Part shown: one piece after another, positions 9,488-24,662 of the stretch
Layout of the letters: every line of letters begins with the position of its first letter
Position numbering within the stretch: position 1 is the stretch's first letter
Translations under genes and position numbers: made by a program
Source of the DNA: Streptomyces sclerotialus
GTDB taxonomy: Bacteria > Actinomycetota > Actinomycetes > Streptomycetales > Streptomycetaceae
Assembly (NCBI RefSeq): GCF_040907265.1
Contig: NZ_JBFOHP010000002.1
Location: 2,938,501-3,002,500 of the forward strand
DNA length: 64,000 nucleotides
Reading direction: 5' to 3'
The notes under the pieces: generated by a model
The model's input: only the letters and a program-made list of their open reading frames with translations
Database searches by the model: none
Told to the model about the DNA's origin: nothing

Positions 9488-11497
9488 CTACGGCCGCAGC
9501 GCCTGGAGGACCAGCAGCGCCAGGTCGTCGTCCGGCGGGGTCGGCCCGAAGGCGTGCACCCGGCTCCGGAGGTGTTCGGCGACGCCGTCGGCGCCCAGCC
9601 CCGCGCACTCCGCCAGGGCCTGCGCGAGCCCGTCCTCGTCGTCGAAGAGCCGCCCGCCCGAGCGCCGCTCGGTCACGCCGTCGGTGACGCACAGCAGCGT
9701 CTCCCCGGGCGCGAGGTCGAAGGACTCGCTCTCGTACGCCGTGTCCTCCAGGACGCCGAGCAGCATCTGCGGCCCGGCGACCGCCCGTACCGTGCCGTCC
9801 GTACCGAGGACCAGCGGCAGCGGGTGCCCCGCGCTGGCGATCGTGCAGCGCGCTCCCCCGGCCCCGCCCTCGTGCGGGACGATCTCGCCGTAGAGGAGGG
9901 AGAGGAAGCGTGCCTGCTCGCTCTCCTCGCGGTAGCCGGGCTGCAGCTCCGCCTCGGAACCGGCCTCGACCACCGCGGCGGCCACCGCCGCGACGGAGTC
10001 GGCGGCCTCCCGCGCGACCGTGCGGTTCAGCCGGTCCAGCACGTCGCCGACGCCGTACCCCTCGCGGGCCAGCAGCCGCAGCACCGGACGGGCCAGACCG
10101 GTGACGGCCGCCGCCTCCGGGCCGCTGCCGCAGACGTCGCCGAGCATGAAGCACCAGCGGCCCTCGCTCGCCTGGAAGAGGTCCCAGAAGTCGCCGCCGG
10201 CCCAGGCGCCCTCGCGCGGCTCGTACACCACGGCCGAGGCGACGCCCGGCACCTCGGCGCGCCGGCCCGGCAGCAGCCGGCGCTGCAGCACCCTGCTGAT
10301 GCGTTCCTGGCGGCTGTAGGCGTCGGCGGTGGCGATGGCCCGGGCCACCCGGCCCGCCAGGTCCTCGATGAGCGAGACCACTTCGTCGGGGAAGCGCAGC
10401 AGTCCTGCCCTGCCTATCAGCAGCGTGCCGTGCCGCCGTACGCCGGAGATCAGGGGGCAGGCCAGGGCCGCGCCGCCGGGGCCGAAGCCGCTGGGCTCGC
10501 CGGGCCAGGGCCAGGGCCCCGCGCCCGGGGTCTGGCCTTCGCCGCCCCGGCCGGTCAGCACCGGCGGGTCCTTCACCAGCAGCTCACGCAGCCCGTCGAT
10601 ACGGCTCTCCGTGGCGTGCCAGACGCGGGAGAGGCGGGGCGTGCCGAAGTCCCCTCCGTCGTCCAGCCACACCGCGCACCAGTCGGCCATCCGCGGCACG
10701 ATCAGCTGCGCGACCAGCGCGGCCACCTGGTCCGCGTCCAGCTGCCCGCTGAGCAGGTCGGACGCCTCGGCGAGGAAGGACAGCGCGCCGTGGTCGAGCC
10801 GCTCGACCTCGCAGCGCCGCAGCGCGGCCCGCTGCGGCGCGGGGGACATCAGCACGGTGGCCTGCGGCCCGCCTGTCACCGGGTGGTGCGCGTCGAACAC
10901 CTCGACGGGTGGTTCGTACCCCGCCTCCGGGCCGTCGGCCGTCACCCGGAACCACACGGTCTTCAGCGTGCGCCGGTACGTGATGCCCCAGGCGTCGGCC
11001 AGCGCGCCGACCAGCTGCAGCCCACGGCCTGCGCCCTCGGCCGTCACCGCGTCGTGGCGGCCGCGCACCGGGCGCGCCGGGTGGTGGTCGGAGACCTCGA
11101 CGATCACGGCGGTGCAGGGGCCGTCCTCGTCCAGCCGGCAGAGCAGCTCGACGGCGGTCCCGGCGTGCACGACGGCGTTGGTGACCAGCTCGCTGACGAG
11201 CAGCTCGGCCTCTTCGGCGAGGCGCTCCGTCAGATACTGCGCGCCGGGCAGCTCGCGGGTGGCCCAGTCGGCGACCGTCGTACGGACGAACTGCCGGGCG
11301 GCGCCGGCGGCGATGGGCGCCCCGGGGAGGCCGACGGCGCGGGAGCTCTCGCCTCCGTATGCACCGGCGGCGGGTTGCCGGCCACCGGCCGGGCAGCCCT
11401 CGGCGGACTCGTCTCTGCCGGCGCCGGGGGCGGCGTCGGGCCGGGCCACGGCCCGCCTGCGCACCACGTCGGATTCCGACGGAGTTGTCGTCCTCAT
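9488..11497 (-). CDS. OsaC-like SpoIIE-family phosphatase with anti-sigma kinase-like ATPase and GAF domains
   Basis: 669 residues. Order: a disordered N-terminus (1-60); a HATPase_c domain like RsbW (about 65-180, with ELLVSELVTNAVVHAG and GAGRGLQLVGALADAWG); a GAF domain (about 235-400); a PP2C/SpoIIE phosphatase (about 435-665, with AGGDFWDLF, LGDVCGSGPEAAA, CVTDGVTERR). Such proteins both inhibit sigma factors and dephosphorylate anti-anti-sigma factors. It is divergent from the hybrid kinase and resembles OsaC of S. coelicolor, which modulates SigB after osmotic stress, although no PAS domain was seen here. Orthology is not proven. Confidence 0.85.
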   Translation of the reverse strand: MRTTTPSESDVVRRRAVARPDAAPGAGRDESAEGCPAGGRQPAAGAYGGESSRAVGLPGAPIAAGAARQFVRTTVADWATRELPGAQYLTERLAEEAELLVSELVTNAVVHAGTAVELLCRLDEDGPCTAVIVEVSDHHPARPVRGRHDAVTAEGAGRGLQLVGALADAWGITYRRTLKTVWFRVTADGPEAGYEPPVEVFDAHHPVTGGPQATVLMSPAPQRAALRRCEVERLDHGALSFLAEASDLLSGQLDADQVAALVAQLIVPRMADWCAVWLDDGGDFGTPRLSRVWHATESRIDGLRELLVKDPPVLTGRGGEGQTPGAGPWPWPGEPSGFGPGGAALACPLISGVRRHGTLLIGRAGLLRFPDEVVSLIEDLAGRVARAIATADAYSRQERISRVLQRRLLPGRRAEVPGVASAVVYEPREGAWAGGDFWDLFQASEGRWCFMLGDVCGSGPEAAAVTGLARPVLRLLAREGYGVGDVLDRLNRTVAREAADSVAAVAAAVVEAGSEAELQPGYREESEQARFLSLLYGEIVPHEGGAGGARCTIASAGHPLPLVLGTDGTVRAVAGPQMLLGVLEDTAYESESFDLAPGETLLCVTDGVTERRSGGRLFDDEDGLAQALAECAGLGADGVAEHLRSRVHAFGPTPPDDDLALLVLQALRP

Positions 11498-11597
11498 TGA
11501 GCACTCCCGAGCAGTTCCGCAATAGCGCCGATTGCGCCACCTTCAGGGTGACAGACTGAGCCCACCCATTCGCACCGAGTTACTGAAGTGGGCCACT
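11498..11597. promoter_or_regulatory. Divergent regulatory gap between phosphatase and hybrid kinase genes
   Basis: One hundred bp separate the two divergent starts, so both promoters must lie here or inside the genes. No convincing -35/-10 pair or sigma-B-type box could be identified by eye. Confidence 0.35.
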
Positions 11598-15749
<4,152 letters not shown>

Positions 15750-15775
15750 GAGTACACCAGTTCAGAAGGCCAGTC

Positions 15776-16363
15776 ATGAACCACGTCACCAGCACCCTCA
15801 GCGACGACCGGGCGGGGATCCTCCTCGTCGACGACATGGAAGAGAACCTCGCCGCGCTGGAAGCTGTGCTGCGCTCACTCGGTGAACCGCTCGTTCGCGC
15901 GCGGTCCGGCGAGGAAGCGATGAAAGCGCTGCTCAGGCAGGATTTCGCGGTGGTACTACTGGACATCTTGATGCCCGGCATGGACGGCTTCGAGACCGCG
16001 ACCAACATCAAACGTCTCGACCAGGCCAAGCACATCCCGATCATCTTCCTGACCGGGACGGACGCCGACTCCGGCTACGCCTTCCGCGGCTACTCCACGG
16101 GAGCCGCCGACTACCTCACCAAACCCTTCGACCCCTGGGTGCTGCGTGCCAAGGTGAAGGTCTTCCTGGAGCTGCACCAGAAGAACCGCCAGCTGCGCCG
16201 GCTGCGGCAGCAGGACCGGGACCGCATCGAGGAGCTGGCGGACCGTATCGCCGCCATGGAGGAGACGCTGGCCGGCAGCGACCACCTCGAAGCGGGCGAG
16301 CTGCGCGCGAGGATGGCCGCCCTGGAGGAGACGGTACGGGCGCTGCGCCACGGCCGCCCGTGA
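15776..16363 (+). CDS. OsaB-like response regulator with C-terminal coiled coil
   Basis: 195 residues from the ATG at 15776 (AGAAGG about 7 nt upstream); the longer frame reaching back to 15074 lies inside the kinase gene and is a shadow. Receiver domain 10-130 with phospho-acceptor Asp63 (LLDILMPGMDGFE) and Lys116 (YLTKPFDP). The remaining 65 residues are a charged helix (coiled coil), with no DNA-binding domain. It is 26 bp downstream of the hybrid kinase and is its likely partner. Resembles OsaB, required for osmoadaptation in S. coelicolor (inference). Confidence 0.88.
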   Translation: MNHVTSTLSDDRAGILLVDDMEENLAALEAVLRSLGEPLVRARSGEEAMKALLRQDFAVVLLDILMPGMDGFETATNIKRLDQAKHIPIIFLTGTDADSGYAFRGYSTGAADYLTKPFDPWVLRAKVKVFLELHQKNRQLRRLRQQDRDRIEELADRIAAMEETLAGSDHLEAGELRARMAALEETVRALRHGRP

Positions 16364-16432
16364 CCCCTGCCGCGCCCGCCGGCCGACCGGTCGGGGCCCG
16401 CCCGTTCAGCTGCGGACCCCGGCGCGGCCGGG

Positions 16433-18322
<1,890 letters not shown>

Positions 18323-18350
18323 GTGTTCCTCCGGGGCCCGCTTCATTGCT

Positions 18351-18368
18351 GGTGACTCGCGAGTAACC
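18351..18368. promoter_or_regulatory. Palindromic operator candidate upstream of the acyl-CoA ligase
   Basis: GGTGACTCGCGAGTAACC is an 18-bp near-perfect palindrome (one mismatch), 29-46 nt upstream of the GTG start. TetR-family regulators of fatty-acid genes in actinobacteria bind sites of this shape; which regulator is unknown (inference). Confidence 0.5.
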
Positions 18369-18650
18369 TTCGAGCAGGATCAGACTAGAACGCGTCGCGC
18401 CCCCATGTAAGGGCCTGCGACACACTCGTTCACCTTGTGACCGATCGGTGTGCGCCGGGCCGGTGCGGCGGATCCGCGCGACGGTTCTCAGAGCCGTCTT
18501 CCCCCGCGTTCCGGCACCCGAACCGGCACCTTGCCACCCGAGGGTGAACACCCGGCGACTCACTGTAGGTGACCGGGCTCACACTCCTCGCGAAACGGAC
18601 CGGCGGGGGCGAGAACACGCCGCTGACATGCGGCGCCGCAGGAACGCGAA
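18369..18650. other. Non-coding gap between acyl-CoA ligase and lepA
   Basis: About 280 bp with no supportable ORF on either strand. Overlapping short frames have no start signals. It holds the upstream region of the acyl-CoA ligase and the end of the lepA transcript. No RNA gene was recognised. Confidence 0.5.
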
Positions 18651-18681
18651 GGGCGCCCGTCCCGGCTGGGAACGGACGCCC
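18651..18681 (-). terminator. lepA terminator
   Basis: Stem of GGGCG/CGCCC plus CCGT/ACGG with single-base internal bulges, about 50 bp past the lepA stop. No T-run. Confidence 0.55.
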
Positions 18682-18730
18682 GGCACCGCTCAGCGGTGCT
18701 CCGCCGATACGCGGCGGTCACCGTACGGCG

Positions 18731-20599
18731 TTACTTCTTGCCCTTGGAGTCACCGTCGGAGTCCGAGGACAGGACCGCGATGAAGGCCTCTTGCGGAACC
18801 TCCACACTTCCCACCATCTTCATCCGCTTCTTGCCTTCCTTCTGCTTCTCCAGCAGCTTCCGCTTACGGGAGATGTCACCGCCGTAGCACTTGGCGAGGA
18901 CGTCCTTGCGGATGGCGCGGATGGTCTCGCGGGCGATCACCCGGCTGCCGATGGCCGCCTGGACCGGCACCTCGAAGGCCTGCCGCGGGATCAGCTCACG
19001 CAGCTTGGAGACCAGCCGGACGCCGTACGCGTACGCCTTCTCCTTGTGGCAGATCGCGGAGAACGCGTCGACCTGGTCACCGTGCAGCAGGATGTCGACC
19101 TTGACCAGGTCGGCGACCTGCTCGCCGGTGGGCTCGTAGTCCAGCGAGGCGTAACCGCGGGTCTTGGACTTGAGCTGGTCGAAGAAGTCGAAGACGACCT
19201 CGGCGAGCGGCAGCGTGTACCGGATCTCCACCCGGTCCTCGGACAGGTAGTCCATACCGAGCAGATTGCCGCGGCGGTTCTGGCACAGCTCCATGACCGA
19301 GCCGATGAACTCGCTCGGGGTCAGGATCGTCGCCCGCACGATCGGCTCGCGCACCTCGGCGATCTTGCCGCTGGGGAACTCGGAGGGGTTGGTCACCTCG
19401 TGCTCGGTGCCGTCCTCCATCGTCACGCCGTAGATCACGTTCGGCGCGGTGGCGATCAGGTCGAGGCCGAACTCGCGCTCCAGCCGCTCCCGGATGACCT
19501 CCAGGTGCAGCAGGCCGAGGAAGCCCACGCGGAAACCGAAGCCCAGCGCGGCCGAGGTCTCCGGCTCGTACACCAGCGCCGCGTCGTTCAGCTGGAGCTT
19601 GTCCAGCGCCTCGCGCAGCTCGGGGTAGTCCGAGCCGTCCAGCGGATACAGACCCGAGAAGACCATCGGCTTGGGGTCCTTGTAGCCGCCGAGCGGCTCC
19701 TCGGCGCCCTTGGTGAGCTGGGTGATCGTGTCACCCACCTTGGACTGCCGGACGTCCTTCACGCCGGTGATCAGGTAACCCACCTCGCCGACGGACAGCC
19801 CGTCGGCGGCCTGCATCTCCGGCGAGTTCGTCCCGATCTCCAGCAGCTCGTGCGCGGCGCCGGTCGACATCATCTTGATGCGCTCGCGCTTGCTGAGCGT
19901 GCCGTCGACGACCTTCACGTACGTGACGACACCGCGGTACGCGTCGTACACCGAGTCGAAGATCATCGCGCGGGCCGGCGCGTCCTTCACGCCCACCGGC
20001 GCCGGCACGTCCCGCACGACCTTGTCCAGCAGCTCGTCCACGCCCACACCGGTCTTCGCGGAGACCTTCAGGACGTCCTCGGGCTCGCAGCCGACGAGGT
20101 TCGCGAGCTCGGCGGCGAACTTCTCCGGCTGGGCGGCCGGCAGGTCGATCTTGTTGAGCACCGGGATGATCTGGAGATCGTGCTCCATCGCCAGGTACAG
20201 GTTGGCGAGCGTCTGCGCCTCGATGCCCTGGGCGGCGTCGACGAGCAGGATGCACCCCTCGCACGCGGCGAGCGACCGCGAGACCTCATACGTGAAGTCG
20301 ACGTGCCCGGGGGTGTCGATCATGTTGAGGATGTGGGTCTGCCCGTTCTCCTCATCCGTACGGGCCCAGGGCAGCCGGACCGCCTGGGACTTGATCGTGA
20401 TGCCCCGCTCACGCTCGATGTCCATGCGGTCGAGGTACTGCGCGCGCATCTGCCTCTGCTCCACGACTCCCGTCAGCTGGAGCATCCGGTCGGCAAGCGT
20501 CGACTTGCCGTGGTCGATGTGCGCGATGATGCAAAAGTTACGGATGAGAGCCGGGTCGGTACGGCTCGGCTCCGGCACGTTCGTAGGGGTCGCGGGCAC
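18731..20599 (-). CDS. lepA: Elongation factor 4 (LepA)
   Basis: 622 residues if it starts at the GTG at 20599; ATG at 20611 gives four more residues. A GTPase of translation: G1 HIDHGKST, switch [17 protein letters not shown], then domains II, III and the LepA-specific C-terminal domain ([16 protein letters not shown]). EF4 back-translocates or remodels stalled ribosomes, especially under stress. It is divergent from rpsT as in other Streptomyces. Confidence 0.96.
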   Translation of the reverse strand: MPATPTNVPEPSRTDPALIRNFCIIAHIDHGKSTLADRMLQLTGVVEQRQMRAQYLDRMDIERERGITIKSQAVRLPWARTDEENGQTHILNMIDTPGHVDFTYEVSRSLAACEGCILLVDAAQGIEAQTLANLYLAMEHDLQIIPVLNKIDLPAAQPEKFAAELANLVGCEPEDVLKVSAKTGVGVDELLDKVVRDVPAPVGVKDAPARAMIFDSVYDAYRGVVTYVKVVDGTLSKRERIKMMSTGAAHELLEIGTNSPEMQAADGLSVGEVGYLITGVKDVRQSKVGDTITQLTKGAEEPLGGYKDPKPMVFSGLYPLDGSDYPELREALDKLQLNDAALVYEPETSAALGFGFRVGFLGLLHLEVIRERLEREFGLDLIATAPNVIYGVTMEDGTEHEVTNPSEFPSGKIAEVREPIVRATILTPSEFIGSVMELCQNRRGNLLGMDYLSEDRVEIRYTLPLAEVVFDFFDQLKSKTRGYASLDYEPTGEQVADLVKVDILLHGDQVDAFSAICHKEKAYAYGVRLVSKLRELIPRQAFEVPVQAAIGSRVIARETIRAIRKDVLAKCYGGDISRKRKLLEKQKEGKKRMKMVGSVEVPQEAFIAVLSSDSDGDSKGKK

Positions 20600-20766
20600 G
20601 CAGAGGTCCATTCAGAGAACGCGGGTCAGATAACGCGGTAGGCGGGACTCGGGCATTCAGTCCTCCCTATCGTCCCATGAGCCGCGGCCCCAAACTCCTC
20701 GGGAGGCGCGGGGACGCCGGGCCGCACCGGGGCCCGGCGCGGCCGTACAGCGGCCTCCGGTCCGGT

Positions 20767-20796
20767 TTGGGCGGCCGTTACCCCTGCTGGTAGCCT
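20767..20796 (+). promoter_or_regulatory. Candidate rpsT promoter
   Basis: TTGGGC (20767) and TAGCCT (20791) with an 18-bp spacer, about 110 bp upstream of the rpsT start. Sigma-70-like; spacing fits, matches are partial. Confidence 0.45.
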
Positions 20797-20905
20797 GGTC
20801 CACCGTGTTTCGTGCCCTCTCATGTACGCGACACGCAGAAAGCCCGGGAACGGACGAGCTGCCGCTCGGCCTCCCGGAACCCAACGAACCTGAAAAGGCT
20901 CTTTC

Positions 20906-21172
20906 GTGGCGAACATCAAGTCCCAGATGAAGCGGATCAAGACCAACGAGAAGGCTCGTCAGCGCAACAAGGCTGTCAAGTCGACTCTGAAGACCGCGAT
21001 CCGTCGCACCCGTGAGGCCGTGGAGGCCGGTGACCTGCAGAAGGCCACCACCGCCCAGGCCGAGGCCGCCAAGAAGCTCGACAAGGCCGTCAGCAAGGGT
21101 GTCATCCACAAGAACGCCGCCGCCAACAAGAAGTCGGCGCTGGCGAAGAAGGTCGCGTCCCTCAAGGCCTGA
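20906..21172 (+). CDS. rpsT: 30S ribosomal protein S20
   Basis: 88 residues, GTG start at 20906, Lys/Arg/Ala-rich helical protein beginning [20 protein letters not shown], typical S20. Binds 16S rRNA during small-subunit assembly. Monocistronic between divergent lepA and a GC-rich repeat region; a strong hairpin follows. The 294-bp space from lepA holds a candidate promoter and a GC-rich leader with no RNA element recognised. Confidence 0.97.
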   Translation: MANIKSQMKRIKTNEKARQRNKAVKSTLKTAIRRTREAVEAGDLQKATTAQAEAAKKLDKAVSKGVIHKNAAANKKSALAKKVASLKA

Positions 21173-21190
21173 CCTTCCGGTGCTTCACCT

Positions 21191-21210
21191 GAGGCCTCCC
21201 CGGAGGCCTC
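21191..21210 (+). terminator. rpsT terminator
   Basis: Perfect 9-bp inverted repeat (GAGGCCTCC / GGAGGCCTC, 2-nt centre) 18 bp after the rpsT stop. Confidence 0.7.
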
Positions 21211-21360
21211 GCGGTCGCCGTCACGGGTCCTGACCTGTACGGCAGCCACCACGCTTCACCGCCGGTGAGGGCCCAGCGGCCCCTCTCTCCGCTCCTCCCC
21301 GGCACCCCGCGCCGCACGCGGCCTGCGTTCGCCACGCGGGTGCGGCGCACCCGATACACA

Positions 21361-21407
21361 CCGAGGACCCCGTCCCGCCCTTCCCCAGGGCGAGGCGGGG
21401 TCCTCGG
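21361..21407. terminator. Second long hairpin downstream of rpsT
   Basis: Arms of about 20 bp; the outer 12 bp pair perfectly (CCGAGGACCCCG with CGGGGTCCTCGG), with one wobble and one mismatch inside. It can work in either direction and separates rpsT from the repeat region that follows. Confidence 0.6.
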
Positions 21408-21420
21408 CTTGCGGGCTTCT

Positions 21421-21900
21421 CCTTGCGGCGGAGGGGCCGGCGCCTTGCGGCGGTGAGCCCAGTGCCCCTGCGGCGGAGGGCCCGGTGCCCCTGCGGCGGT
21501 GGGCCCCGGCGCGAGGGCGGCGGCTGCCCCTGTGGCGGAGGGCCCGGCTTCCTTGCGGCGGTGAGCCCGGTGCCCCTGCGGCGGAAGGCCCCGGTCCCCC
21601 TGCGGCGGAAGGCCTCAGTCCCCTGAGGTGGGGGCCCGGCTTCCCTGCGGCGGTGGGCCCCGGCGCGAGGGCGGCGGCTCCCCTGCGGCGGAGGGCCCGG
21701 CTGCCCTGCGGCGGTGGGCCCCGGTGCGAGGGCGGCGGCTCCCCCTGTGGCGGAGGGCCGGCGCCTTGTGGCGGAAGGCCCAGGTCGCCCTGCGGCGGGA
21801 GGCCTCAGTCCCCTGCGGCGGTGGACCCGGCTCCCCTGCGGCGGAAGGCCCCGGTCCCCCTGCGGCGGTGGGCCCGGCTGCCCTCTGTGGGGCGAAAGGT
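21421..21900. repeat. Tandem repeat of about 23 bp (minisatellite), about 20 copies
   Basis: Degenerate repeats with core CTGCGGCGGAGGGCCCGG recur at steps of 21-25 bp (mostly 23) from 21424 to 21886. Three copies carry an extra 15-16 bp insert (GCGAGGGCGGCGGCT). The unit is not a multiple of 3, which is why several long frames stay open on both strands; none has a credible start or composition, so I do not call a gene. Each unit has G-rich and C-rich halves and could form hairpins or G-quadruplexes. Confidence 0.85.
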
Positions 21901-21953
21901 CCAGGCCATGGTGGGGCAGCGGTGGCTGATTCCTCTCGGATACGCTGCCGCCC

Positions 21954-22943
21954 ATGTCCAACTCGGGGGAACAGCCCAATCCGTACGCCCAGCAGCCGCC
22001 ACAGGCTCCCCAGGGCCCACCGCCTCCACCACCTCTGGCACCTCAGCAGCCGCAGACCGGACCGCAAGGCCGGCAGGGACCGCAGCCTCCTCAGCCGACG
22101 GGCCCGTACGGCCAGGTGCCGCAGCAGAACCCGTACGCCCAGCAGCCGGCCGGCTACGGCTACCCGGCGACCGGCCCCGGTGCCCACGGCGCCCCGACCA
22201 TGCCGGGCGGCGTACCCGTCGGCGCCCCCGGAGGCTACGGCAGTGGCCCGGGCGGAGCAGGCGGCAGCGGCAGCAGTGGCGGCAAGGGGCTGCCCTCCTG
22301 GCTGTGGGCCGTCGGCGGGGCCGTGGCCGCCTCGGCCGTCTGGGCGGGCGTGCTGTTCCCCACCGGCGGCCTCAGCGGCGAGCCCGACCCTGACCTGCGC
22401 GGCTACAGCTACCGGACCGATCTCTGCGGTGCCACCTCCTGGACCCCGTTCGAGGACGCGCGCTTCAGGATGGAGGACAGCAGCACCTCGTCCAGCGCGG
22501 CCGAGAACCCCGAGGCCAGCGGCGCTCAGGACGCCGCGCTGGACTCGATGTGGTGCAACGCGGACCTGGTGTCCGAGGACGCGGGCAGCGACGACTACTC
22601 CTCCACCTTCGTCTACACGAAGGCGTTCCTGCACAAGAAGACCGACCCGGCACCCGAATTCGCGGCGCAGTACCGGTCGTACGAGCAGCAGGGGTCGAAC
22701 GACTACAAGGTCACGCCCGTGCAGGGCATCGGCGACGAGGCGTACCTCGTGAGCCGCGACGAATCCCCTGACAGCAAGAGCACGTACGTCGTGCTCGGCG
22801 TGCGCGACGGCTGGCTGACGTACGAGACCACCTGGTCCAGCTACGCCGGCAGCAGCGACACCACCGACCACCCCACCTCCGACGAGGCCGCCGCCATGCT
22901 CCGCACAAGCGCCACCCAGACCCTGCAGAAGCTGAAGAACTGA
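21954..22943 (+). CDS. Proline/glutamine-rich single-pass membrane protein
   Basis: 329 residues. N-terminal 105 residues are Pro/Gln/Gly/Tyr-rich, with repeated NPYAQQP; one transmembrane segment follows at about 110-132 (SWLWAVGGAVAASAVWAGVLF); the extracellular C-terminal domain (about 200 residues) is acidic with two Cys (CGATSW, MWCN). Predicted type II orientation with the low-complexity part inside. Family unknown; similar proteins are frequent in Streptomyces. The gene sits between two different tandem repeats. Confidence 0.82.
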   Translation: MSNSGEQPNPYAQQPPQAPQGPPPPPPLAPQQPQTGPQGRQGPQPPQPTGPYGQVPQQNPYAQQPAGYGYPATGPGAHGAPTMPGGVPVGAPGGYGSGPGGAGGSGSSGGKGLPSWLWAVGGAVAASAVWAGVLFPTGGLSGEPDPDLRGYSYRTDLCGATSWTPFEDARFRMEDSSTSSSAAENPEASGAQDAALDSMWCNADLVSEDAGSDDYSSTFVYTKAFLHKKTDPAPEFAAQYRSYEQQGSNDYKVTPVQGIGDEAYLVSRDESPDSKSTYVVLGVRDGWLTYETTWSSYAGSSDTTDHPTSDEAAAMLRTSATQTLQKLKN

Positions 22944-22950
22944 GACCCGC

Positions 22951-23200
22951 CACGGGCCGGACCTGCCGGGACTGCCGGGCCTGGGCCGGGTAGGTCCGGC
23001 CCGGCCGAAGCGTCCCGGCGGGTCCGGCCCGGCTCAGGCCTGGCCCGGCGGGGTCCGGCCCGGCCGGGGCGTCCCGGCGGGATCCGATCCGGCCCAGGCC
23101 CGACCCGGCGGGATCCGGCCCGGCCCAGGTCCGGCCCGGCGGGGACCAACCCGGCGGGTCCGGCCCGGCGGGTCCGGCCCGGCGGGTCTGGCCCGGCGGT
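22951..23200. repeat. GC-rich tandem repeat of about 15 bp
   Basis: Repeats of the type GGTCCGGCCCGGCGG run from just after the membrane-protein stop to the holA stop. At the 3' end the step is exactly 15 bp (three near-perfect copies, about 23155-23200); further left the pattern is looser, in units of about 30 bp. It is over 80% G+C. Several copies can pair with each other (CCGGCCCGG-type half palindromes). No gene is supported within. Confidence 0.75.
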
Positions 23201-23225
23201 TGTCGGAGAACCGGCCCGTCAGGGC

Positions 23226-24212
23226 CTAGCGGCGGGAGCGGGCCGCGCGGGCGATCGTGACGACGGCTTTCTCCAGGGCGTACTCCGGATCGTCGCCGCC
23301 GCCCTTGACGCCCGCGTCGGCCTCGGCGACCGCGCGCAGGGCCACCGCCACGCCGTCCGCCGACCAGCCCCGCATCTGCTGCCGCACCCGGTCGATCTTC
23401 CACGGCGGCATGCCCAGCTCCCGGGCGAGATCCCCGGGGCGGGAGCCACGCGGCGCCGAGGCGAGCTTGCCGATGGCCCGGACGCCCTGCGCCAGCGCAC
23501 TGGTGATCATGACGGGCGCGACGCCGGTCGACACCGCCCAGCGCAGTGCCTCCAGGGCCTCGGCCGCGCGCCCCTCGACCGCCCGGTCGGCCACCGTGAA
23601 GCTGGAGGCCTCGGCCCGGCCGGTGTAGTACCGCGCGACCACCGCGTCGTCGATCGTCCCCTCGACATCCGCCGCGAGCTGCGCACACGCCGAGGCCAGC
23701 TCCCGCAGGTCACTGCCGATGGCGTCCACCAGCGCCTGGCAGGCCTCCGGCGTCGCGGACCGCCCCGCCGTACGGAACTCCCCCCGCACGAACGACAGCC
23801 GGTCGGCGGGCTTGGTCATCTTCGGGCAGGCCACCTCACGCGCCCCGGCCTTGCGCGCGGCGTCCAGCAGCCCCTTGCCCTTGGCGCCGCCCGCGTGCAG
23901 CAGCACCAGCGTGATCTCCTCGGCCGGCGTGCCGAGGTACGCCTTGACGTCCTTGATCGTGTCCGCGGACAGATCCTGCGCATTGCGCACGACCACGACC
24001 TTGCGCTCGGCGAAGAGCGACGGGCTGGTCAGCTCGGCCAGCGTGCCGGGCTGCAGCTGGTCGGGCGTGAGGTCGCGCACGTCGGTGTCCGCGTCGGCGG
24101 CCCGCGCTGCCGCCACCACCTGCTGGACCGCACGGTCGAGCAGCAGCTCTTCCTGCCCCACGGCGAGCGTGACGGAGGCGAGCGGATCGTCGTTTGCTGT
24201 CTTCCTGGCCAT
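23226..24212 (-). CDS. holA: DNA polymerase III delta subunit (HolA)
   Basis: 328 residues from the ATG at 24212 (MARKTANDDP). Clamp-loader delta subunit: N-terminal AAA-like fold with GQEELLLDRAV at the start of domain I, RKVVVVRNAQD, then a C-terminal collar region. It opens the beta clamp during replication. Longer readings to 24467 extend through the divergent promoter region. It lies between the small acidic protein and the GC repeat, in its usual place near comEC in Streptomyces. Confidence 0.94.
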   Translation of the reverse strand: MARKTANDDPLASVTLAVGQEELLLDRAVQQVVAAARAADADTDVRDLTPDQLQPGTLAELTSPSLFAERKVVVVRNAQDLSADTIKDVKAYLGTPAEEITLVLLHAGGAKGKGLLDAARKAGAREVACPKMTKPADRLSFVRGEFRTAGRSATPEACQALVDAIGSDLRELASACAQLAADVEGTIDDAVVARYYTGRAEASSFTVADRAVEGRAAEALEALRWAVSTGVAPVMITSALAQGVRAIGKLASAPRGSRPGDLARELGMPPWKIDRVRQQMRGWSADGVAVALRAVAEADAGVKGGGDDPEYALEKAVVTIARAARSRR

Positions 24213-24319
24213 CGCGGACCAGCATCCCACGCCCCACTGACACACCCGCCCGCGACCGCCGCCACGGTCCCCGCCCACCACCCCGGCCGGCACGCTCCCC
24301 GCTGTCGGAGAATGGCGGG

Positions 24320-24571
24320 GTGAGCGATGTTCGACATGTACTGGTGTTGCCCGACCGGGACGCCGCCGAGGAAGTGGCCGAGGTACTGACCGAGGAGTAC
24401 GGCGTGGCCCAGGAGCCGCAGCTCGTACGGGACGCCCTGGCCGGCGAGGACGACGCCGAGGACGCACAGTGGCTGGTCGTCCTCGAGGACCCCGAGGCCG
24501 CCTGCGACCCGGCCACGCTGGACACCCTGGCCGCGGAGTACGAAGGCTGGCTGGAGCCCGAGCGCCCCTAG
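24320..24571 (+). CDS. Small acidic conserved hypothetical protein
   Basis: 83 residues from the GTG at 24320 with GGAG 9 nt upstream. Very acidic (about one quarter D/E), with a Rossmann-like beginning VSDVRHVLVLPDRDAAEEVAEVL. No recognised motif; starts in the space divergent to holA. The longer frame back to 24194 overlaps holA and has no ribosome site. Confidence 0.68.
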   Translation: MSDVRHVLVLPDRDAAEEVAEVLTEEYGVAQEPQLVRDALAGEDDAEDAQWLVVLEDPEAACDPATLDTLAAEYEGWLEPERP

Positions 24572-24587
24572 CCGACCGACGGACCGG

Positions 24588-24636
24588 CCTCGCCGGCCTC
24601 GCCGATCTCGCCGGTCTCTCCGGTCTCGTCGACCTG
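24588..24636. repeat. Short 9-bp tandem repeat
   Basis: CTCGCCGGT/CTCGCCGAT-type 9-bp steps, about five degenerate copies, in the 91-bp space before the acetyltransferase gene end. Confidence 0.6.
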
Positions 24637-24662
24637 CCGAGCTAGCTGGTCGAGGCGTCCGA

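Noticed and set aside
16383..16394. Palindrome CCGACCGGTCGG between response regulator and acyl-CoA ligase
   Set aside because: Too short and without flanking support to be called a terminator.
21221..22871. Several long frames on both strands over the 23-bp repeat
   Set aside because: A unit of 23 bp keeps all frames open without coding constraint; predicted proteins are repetitive and lack starts.
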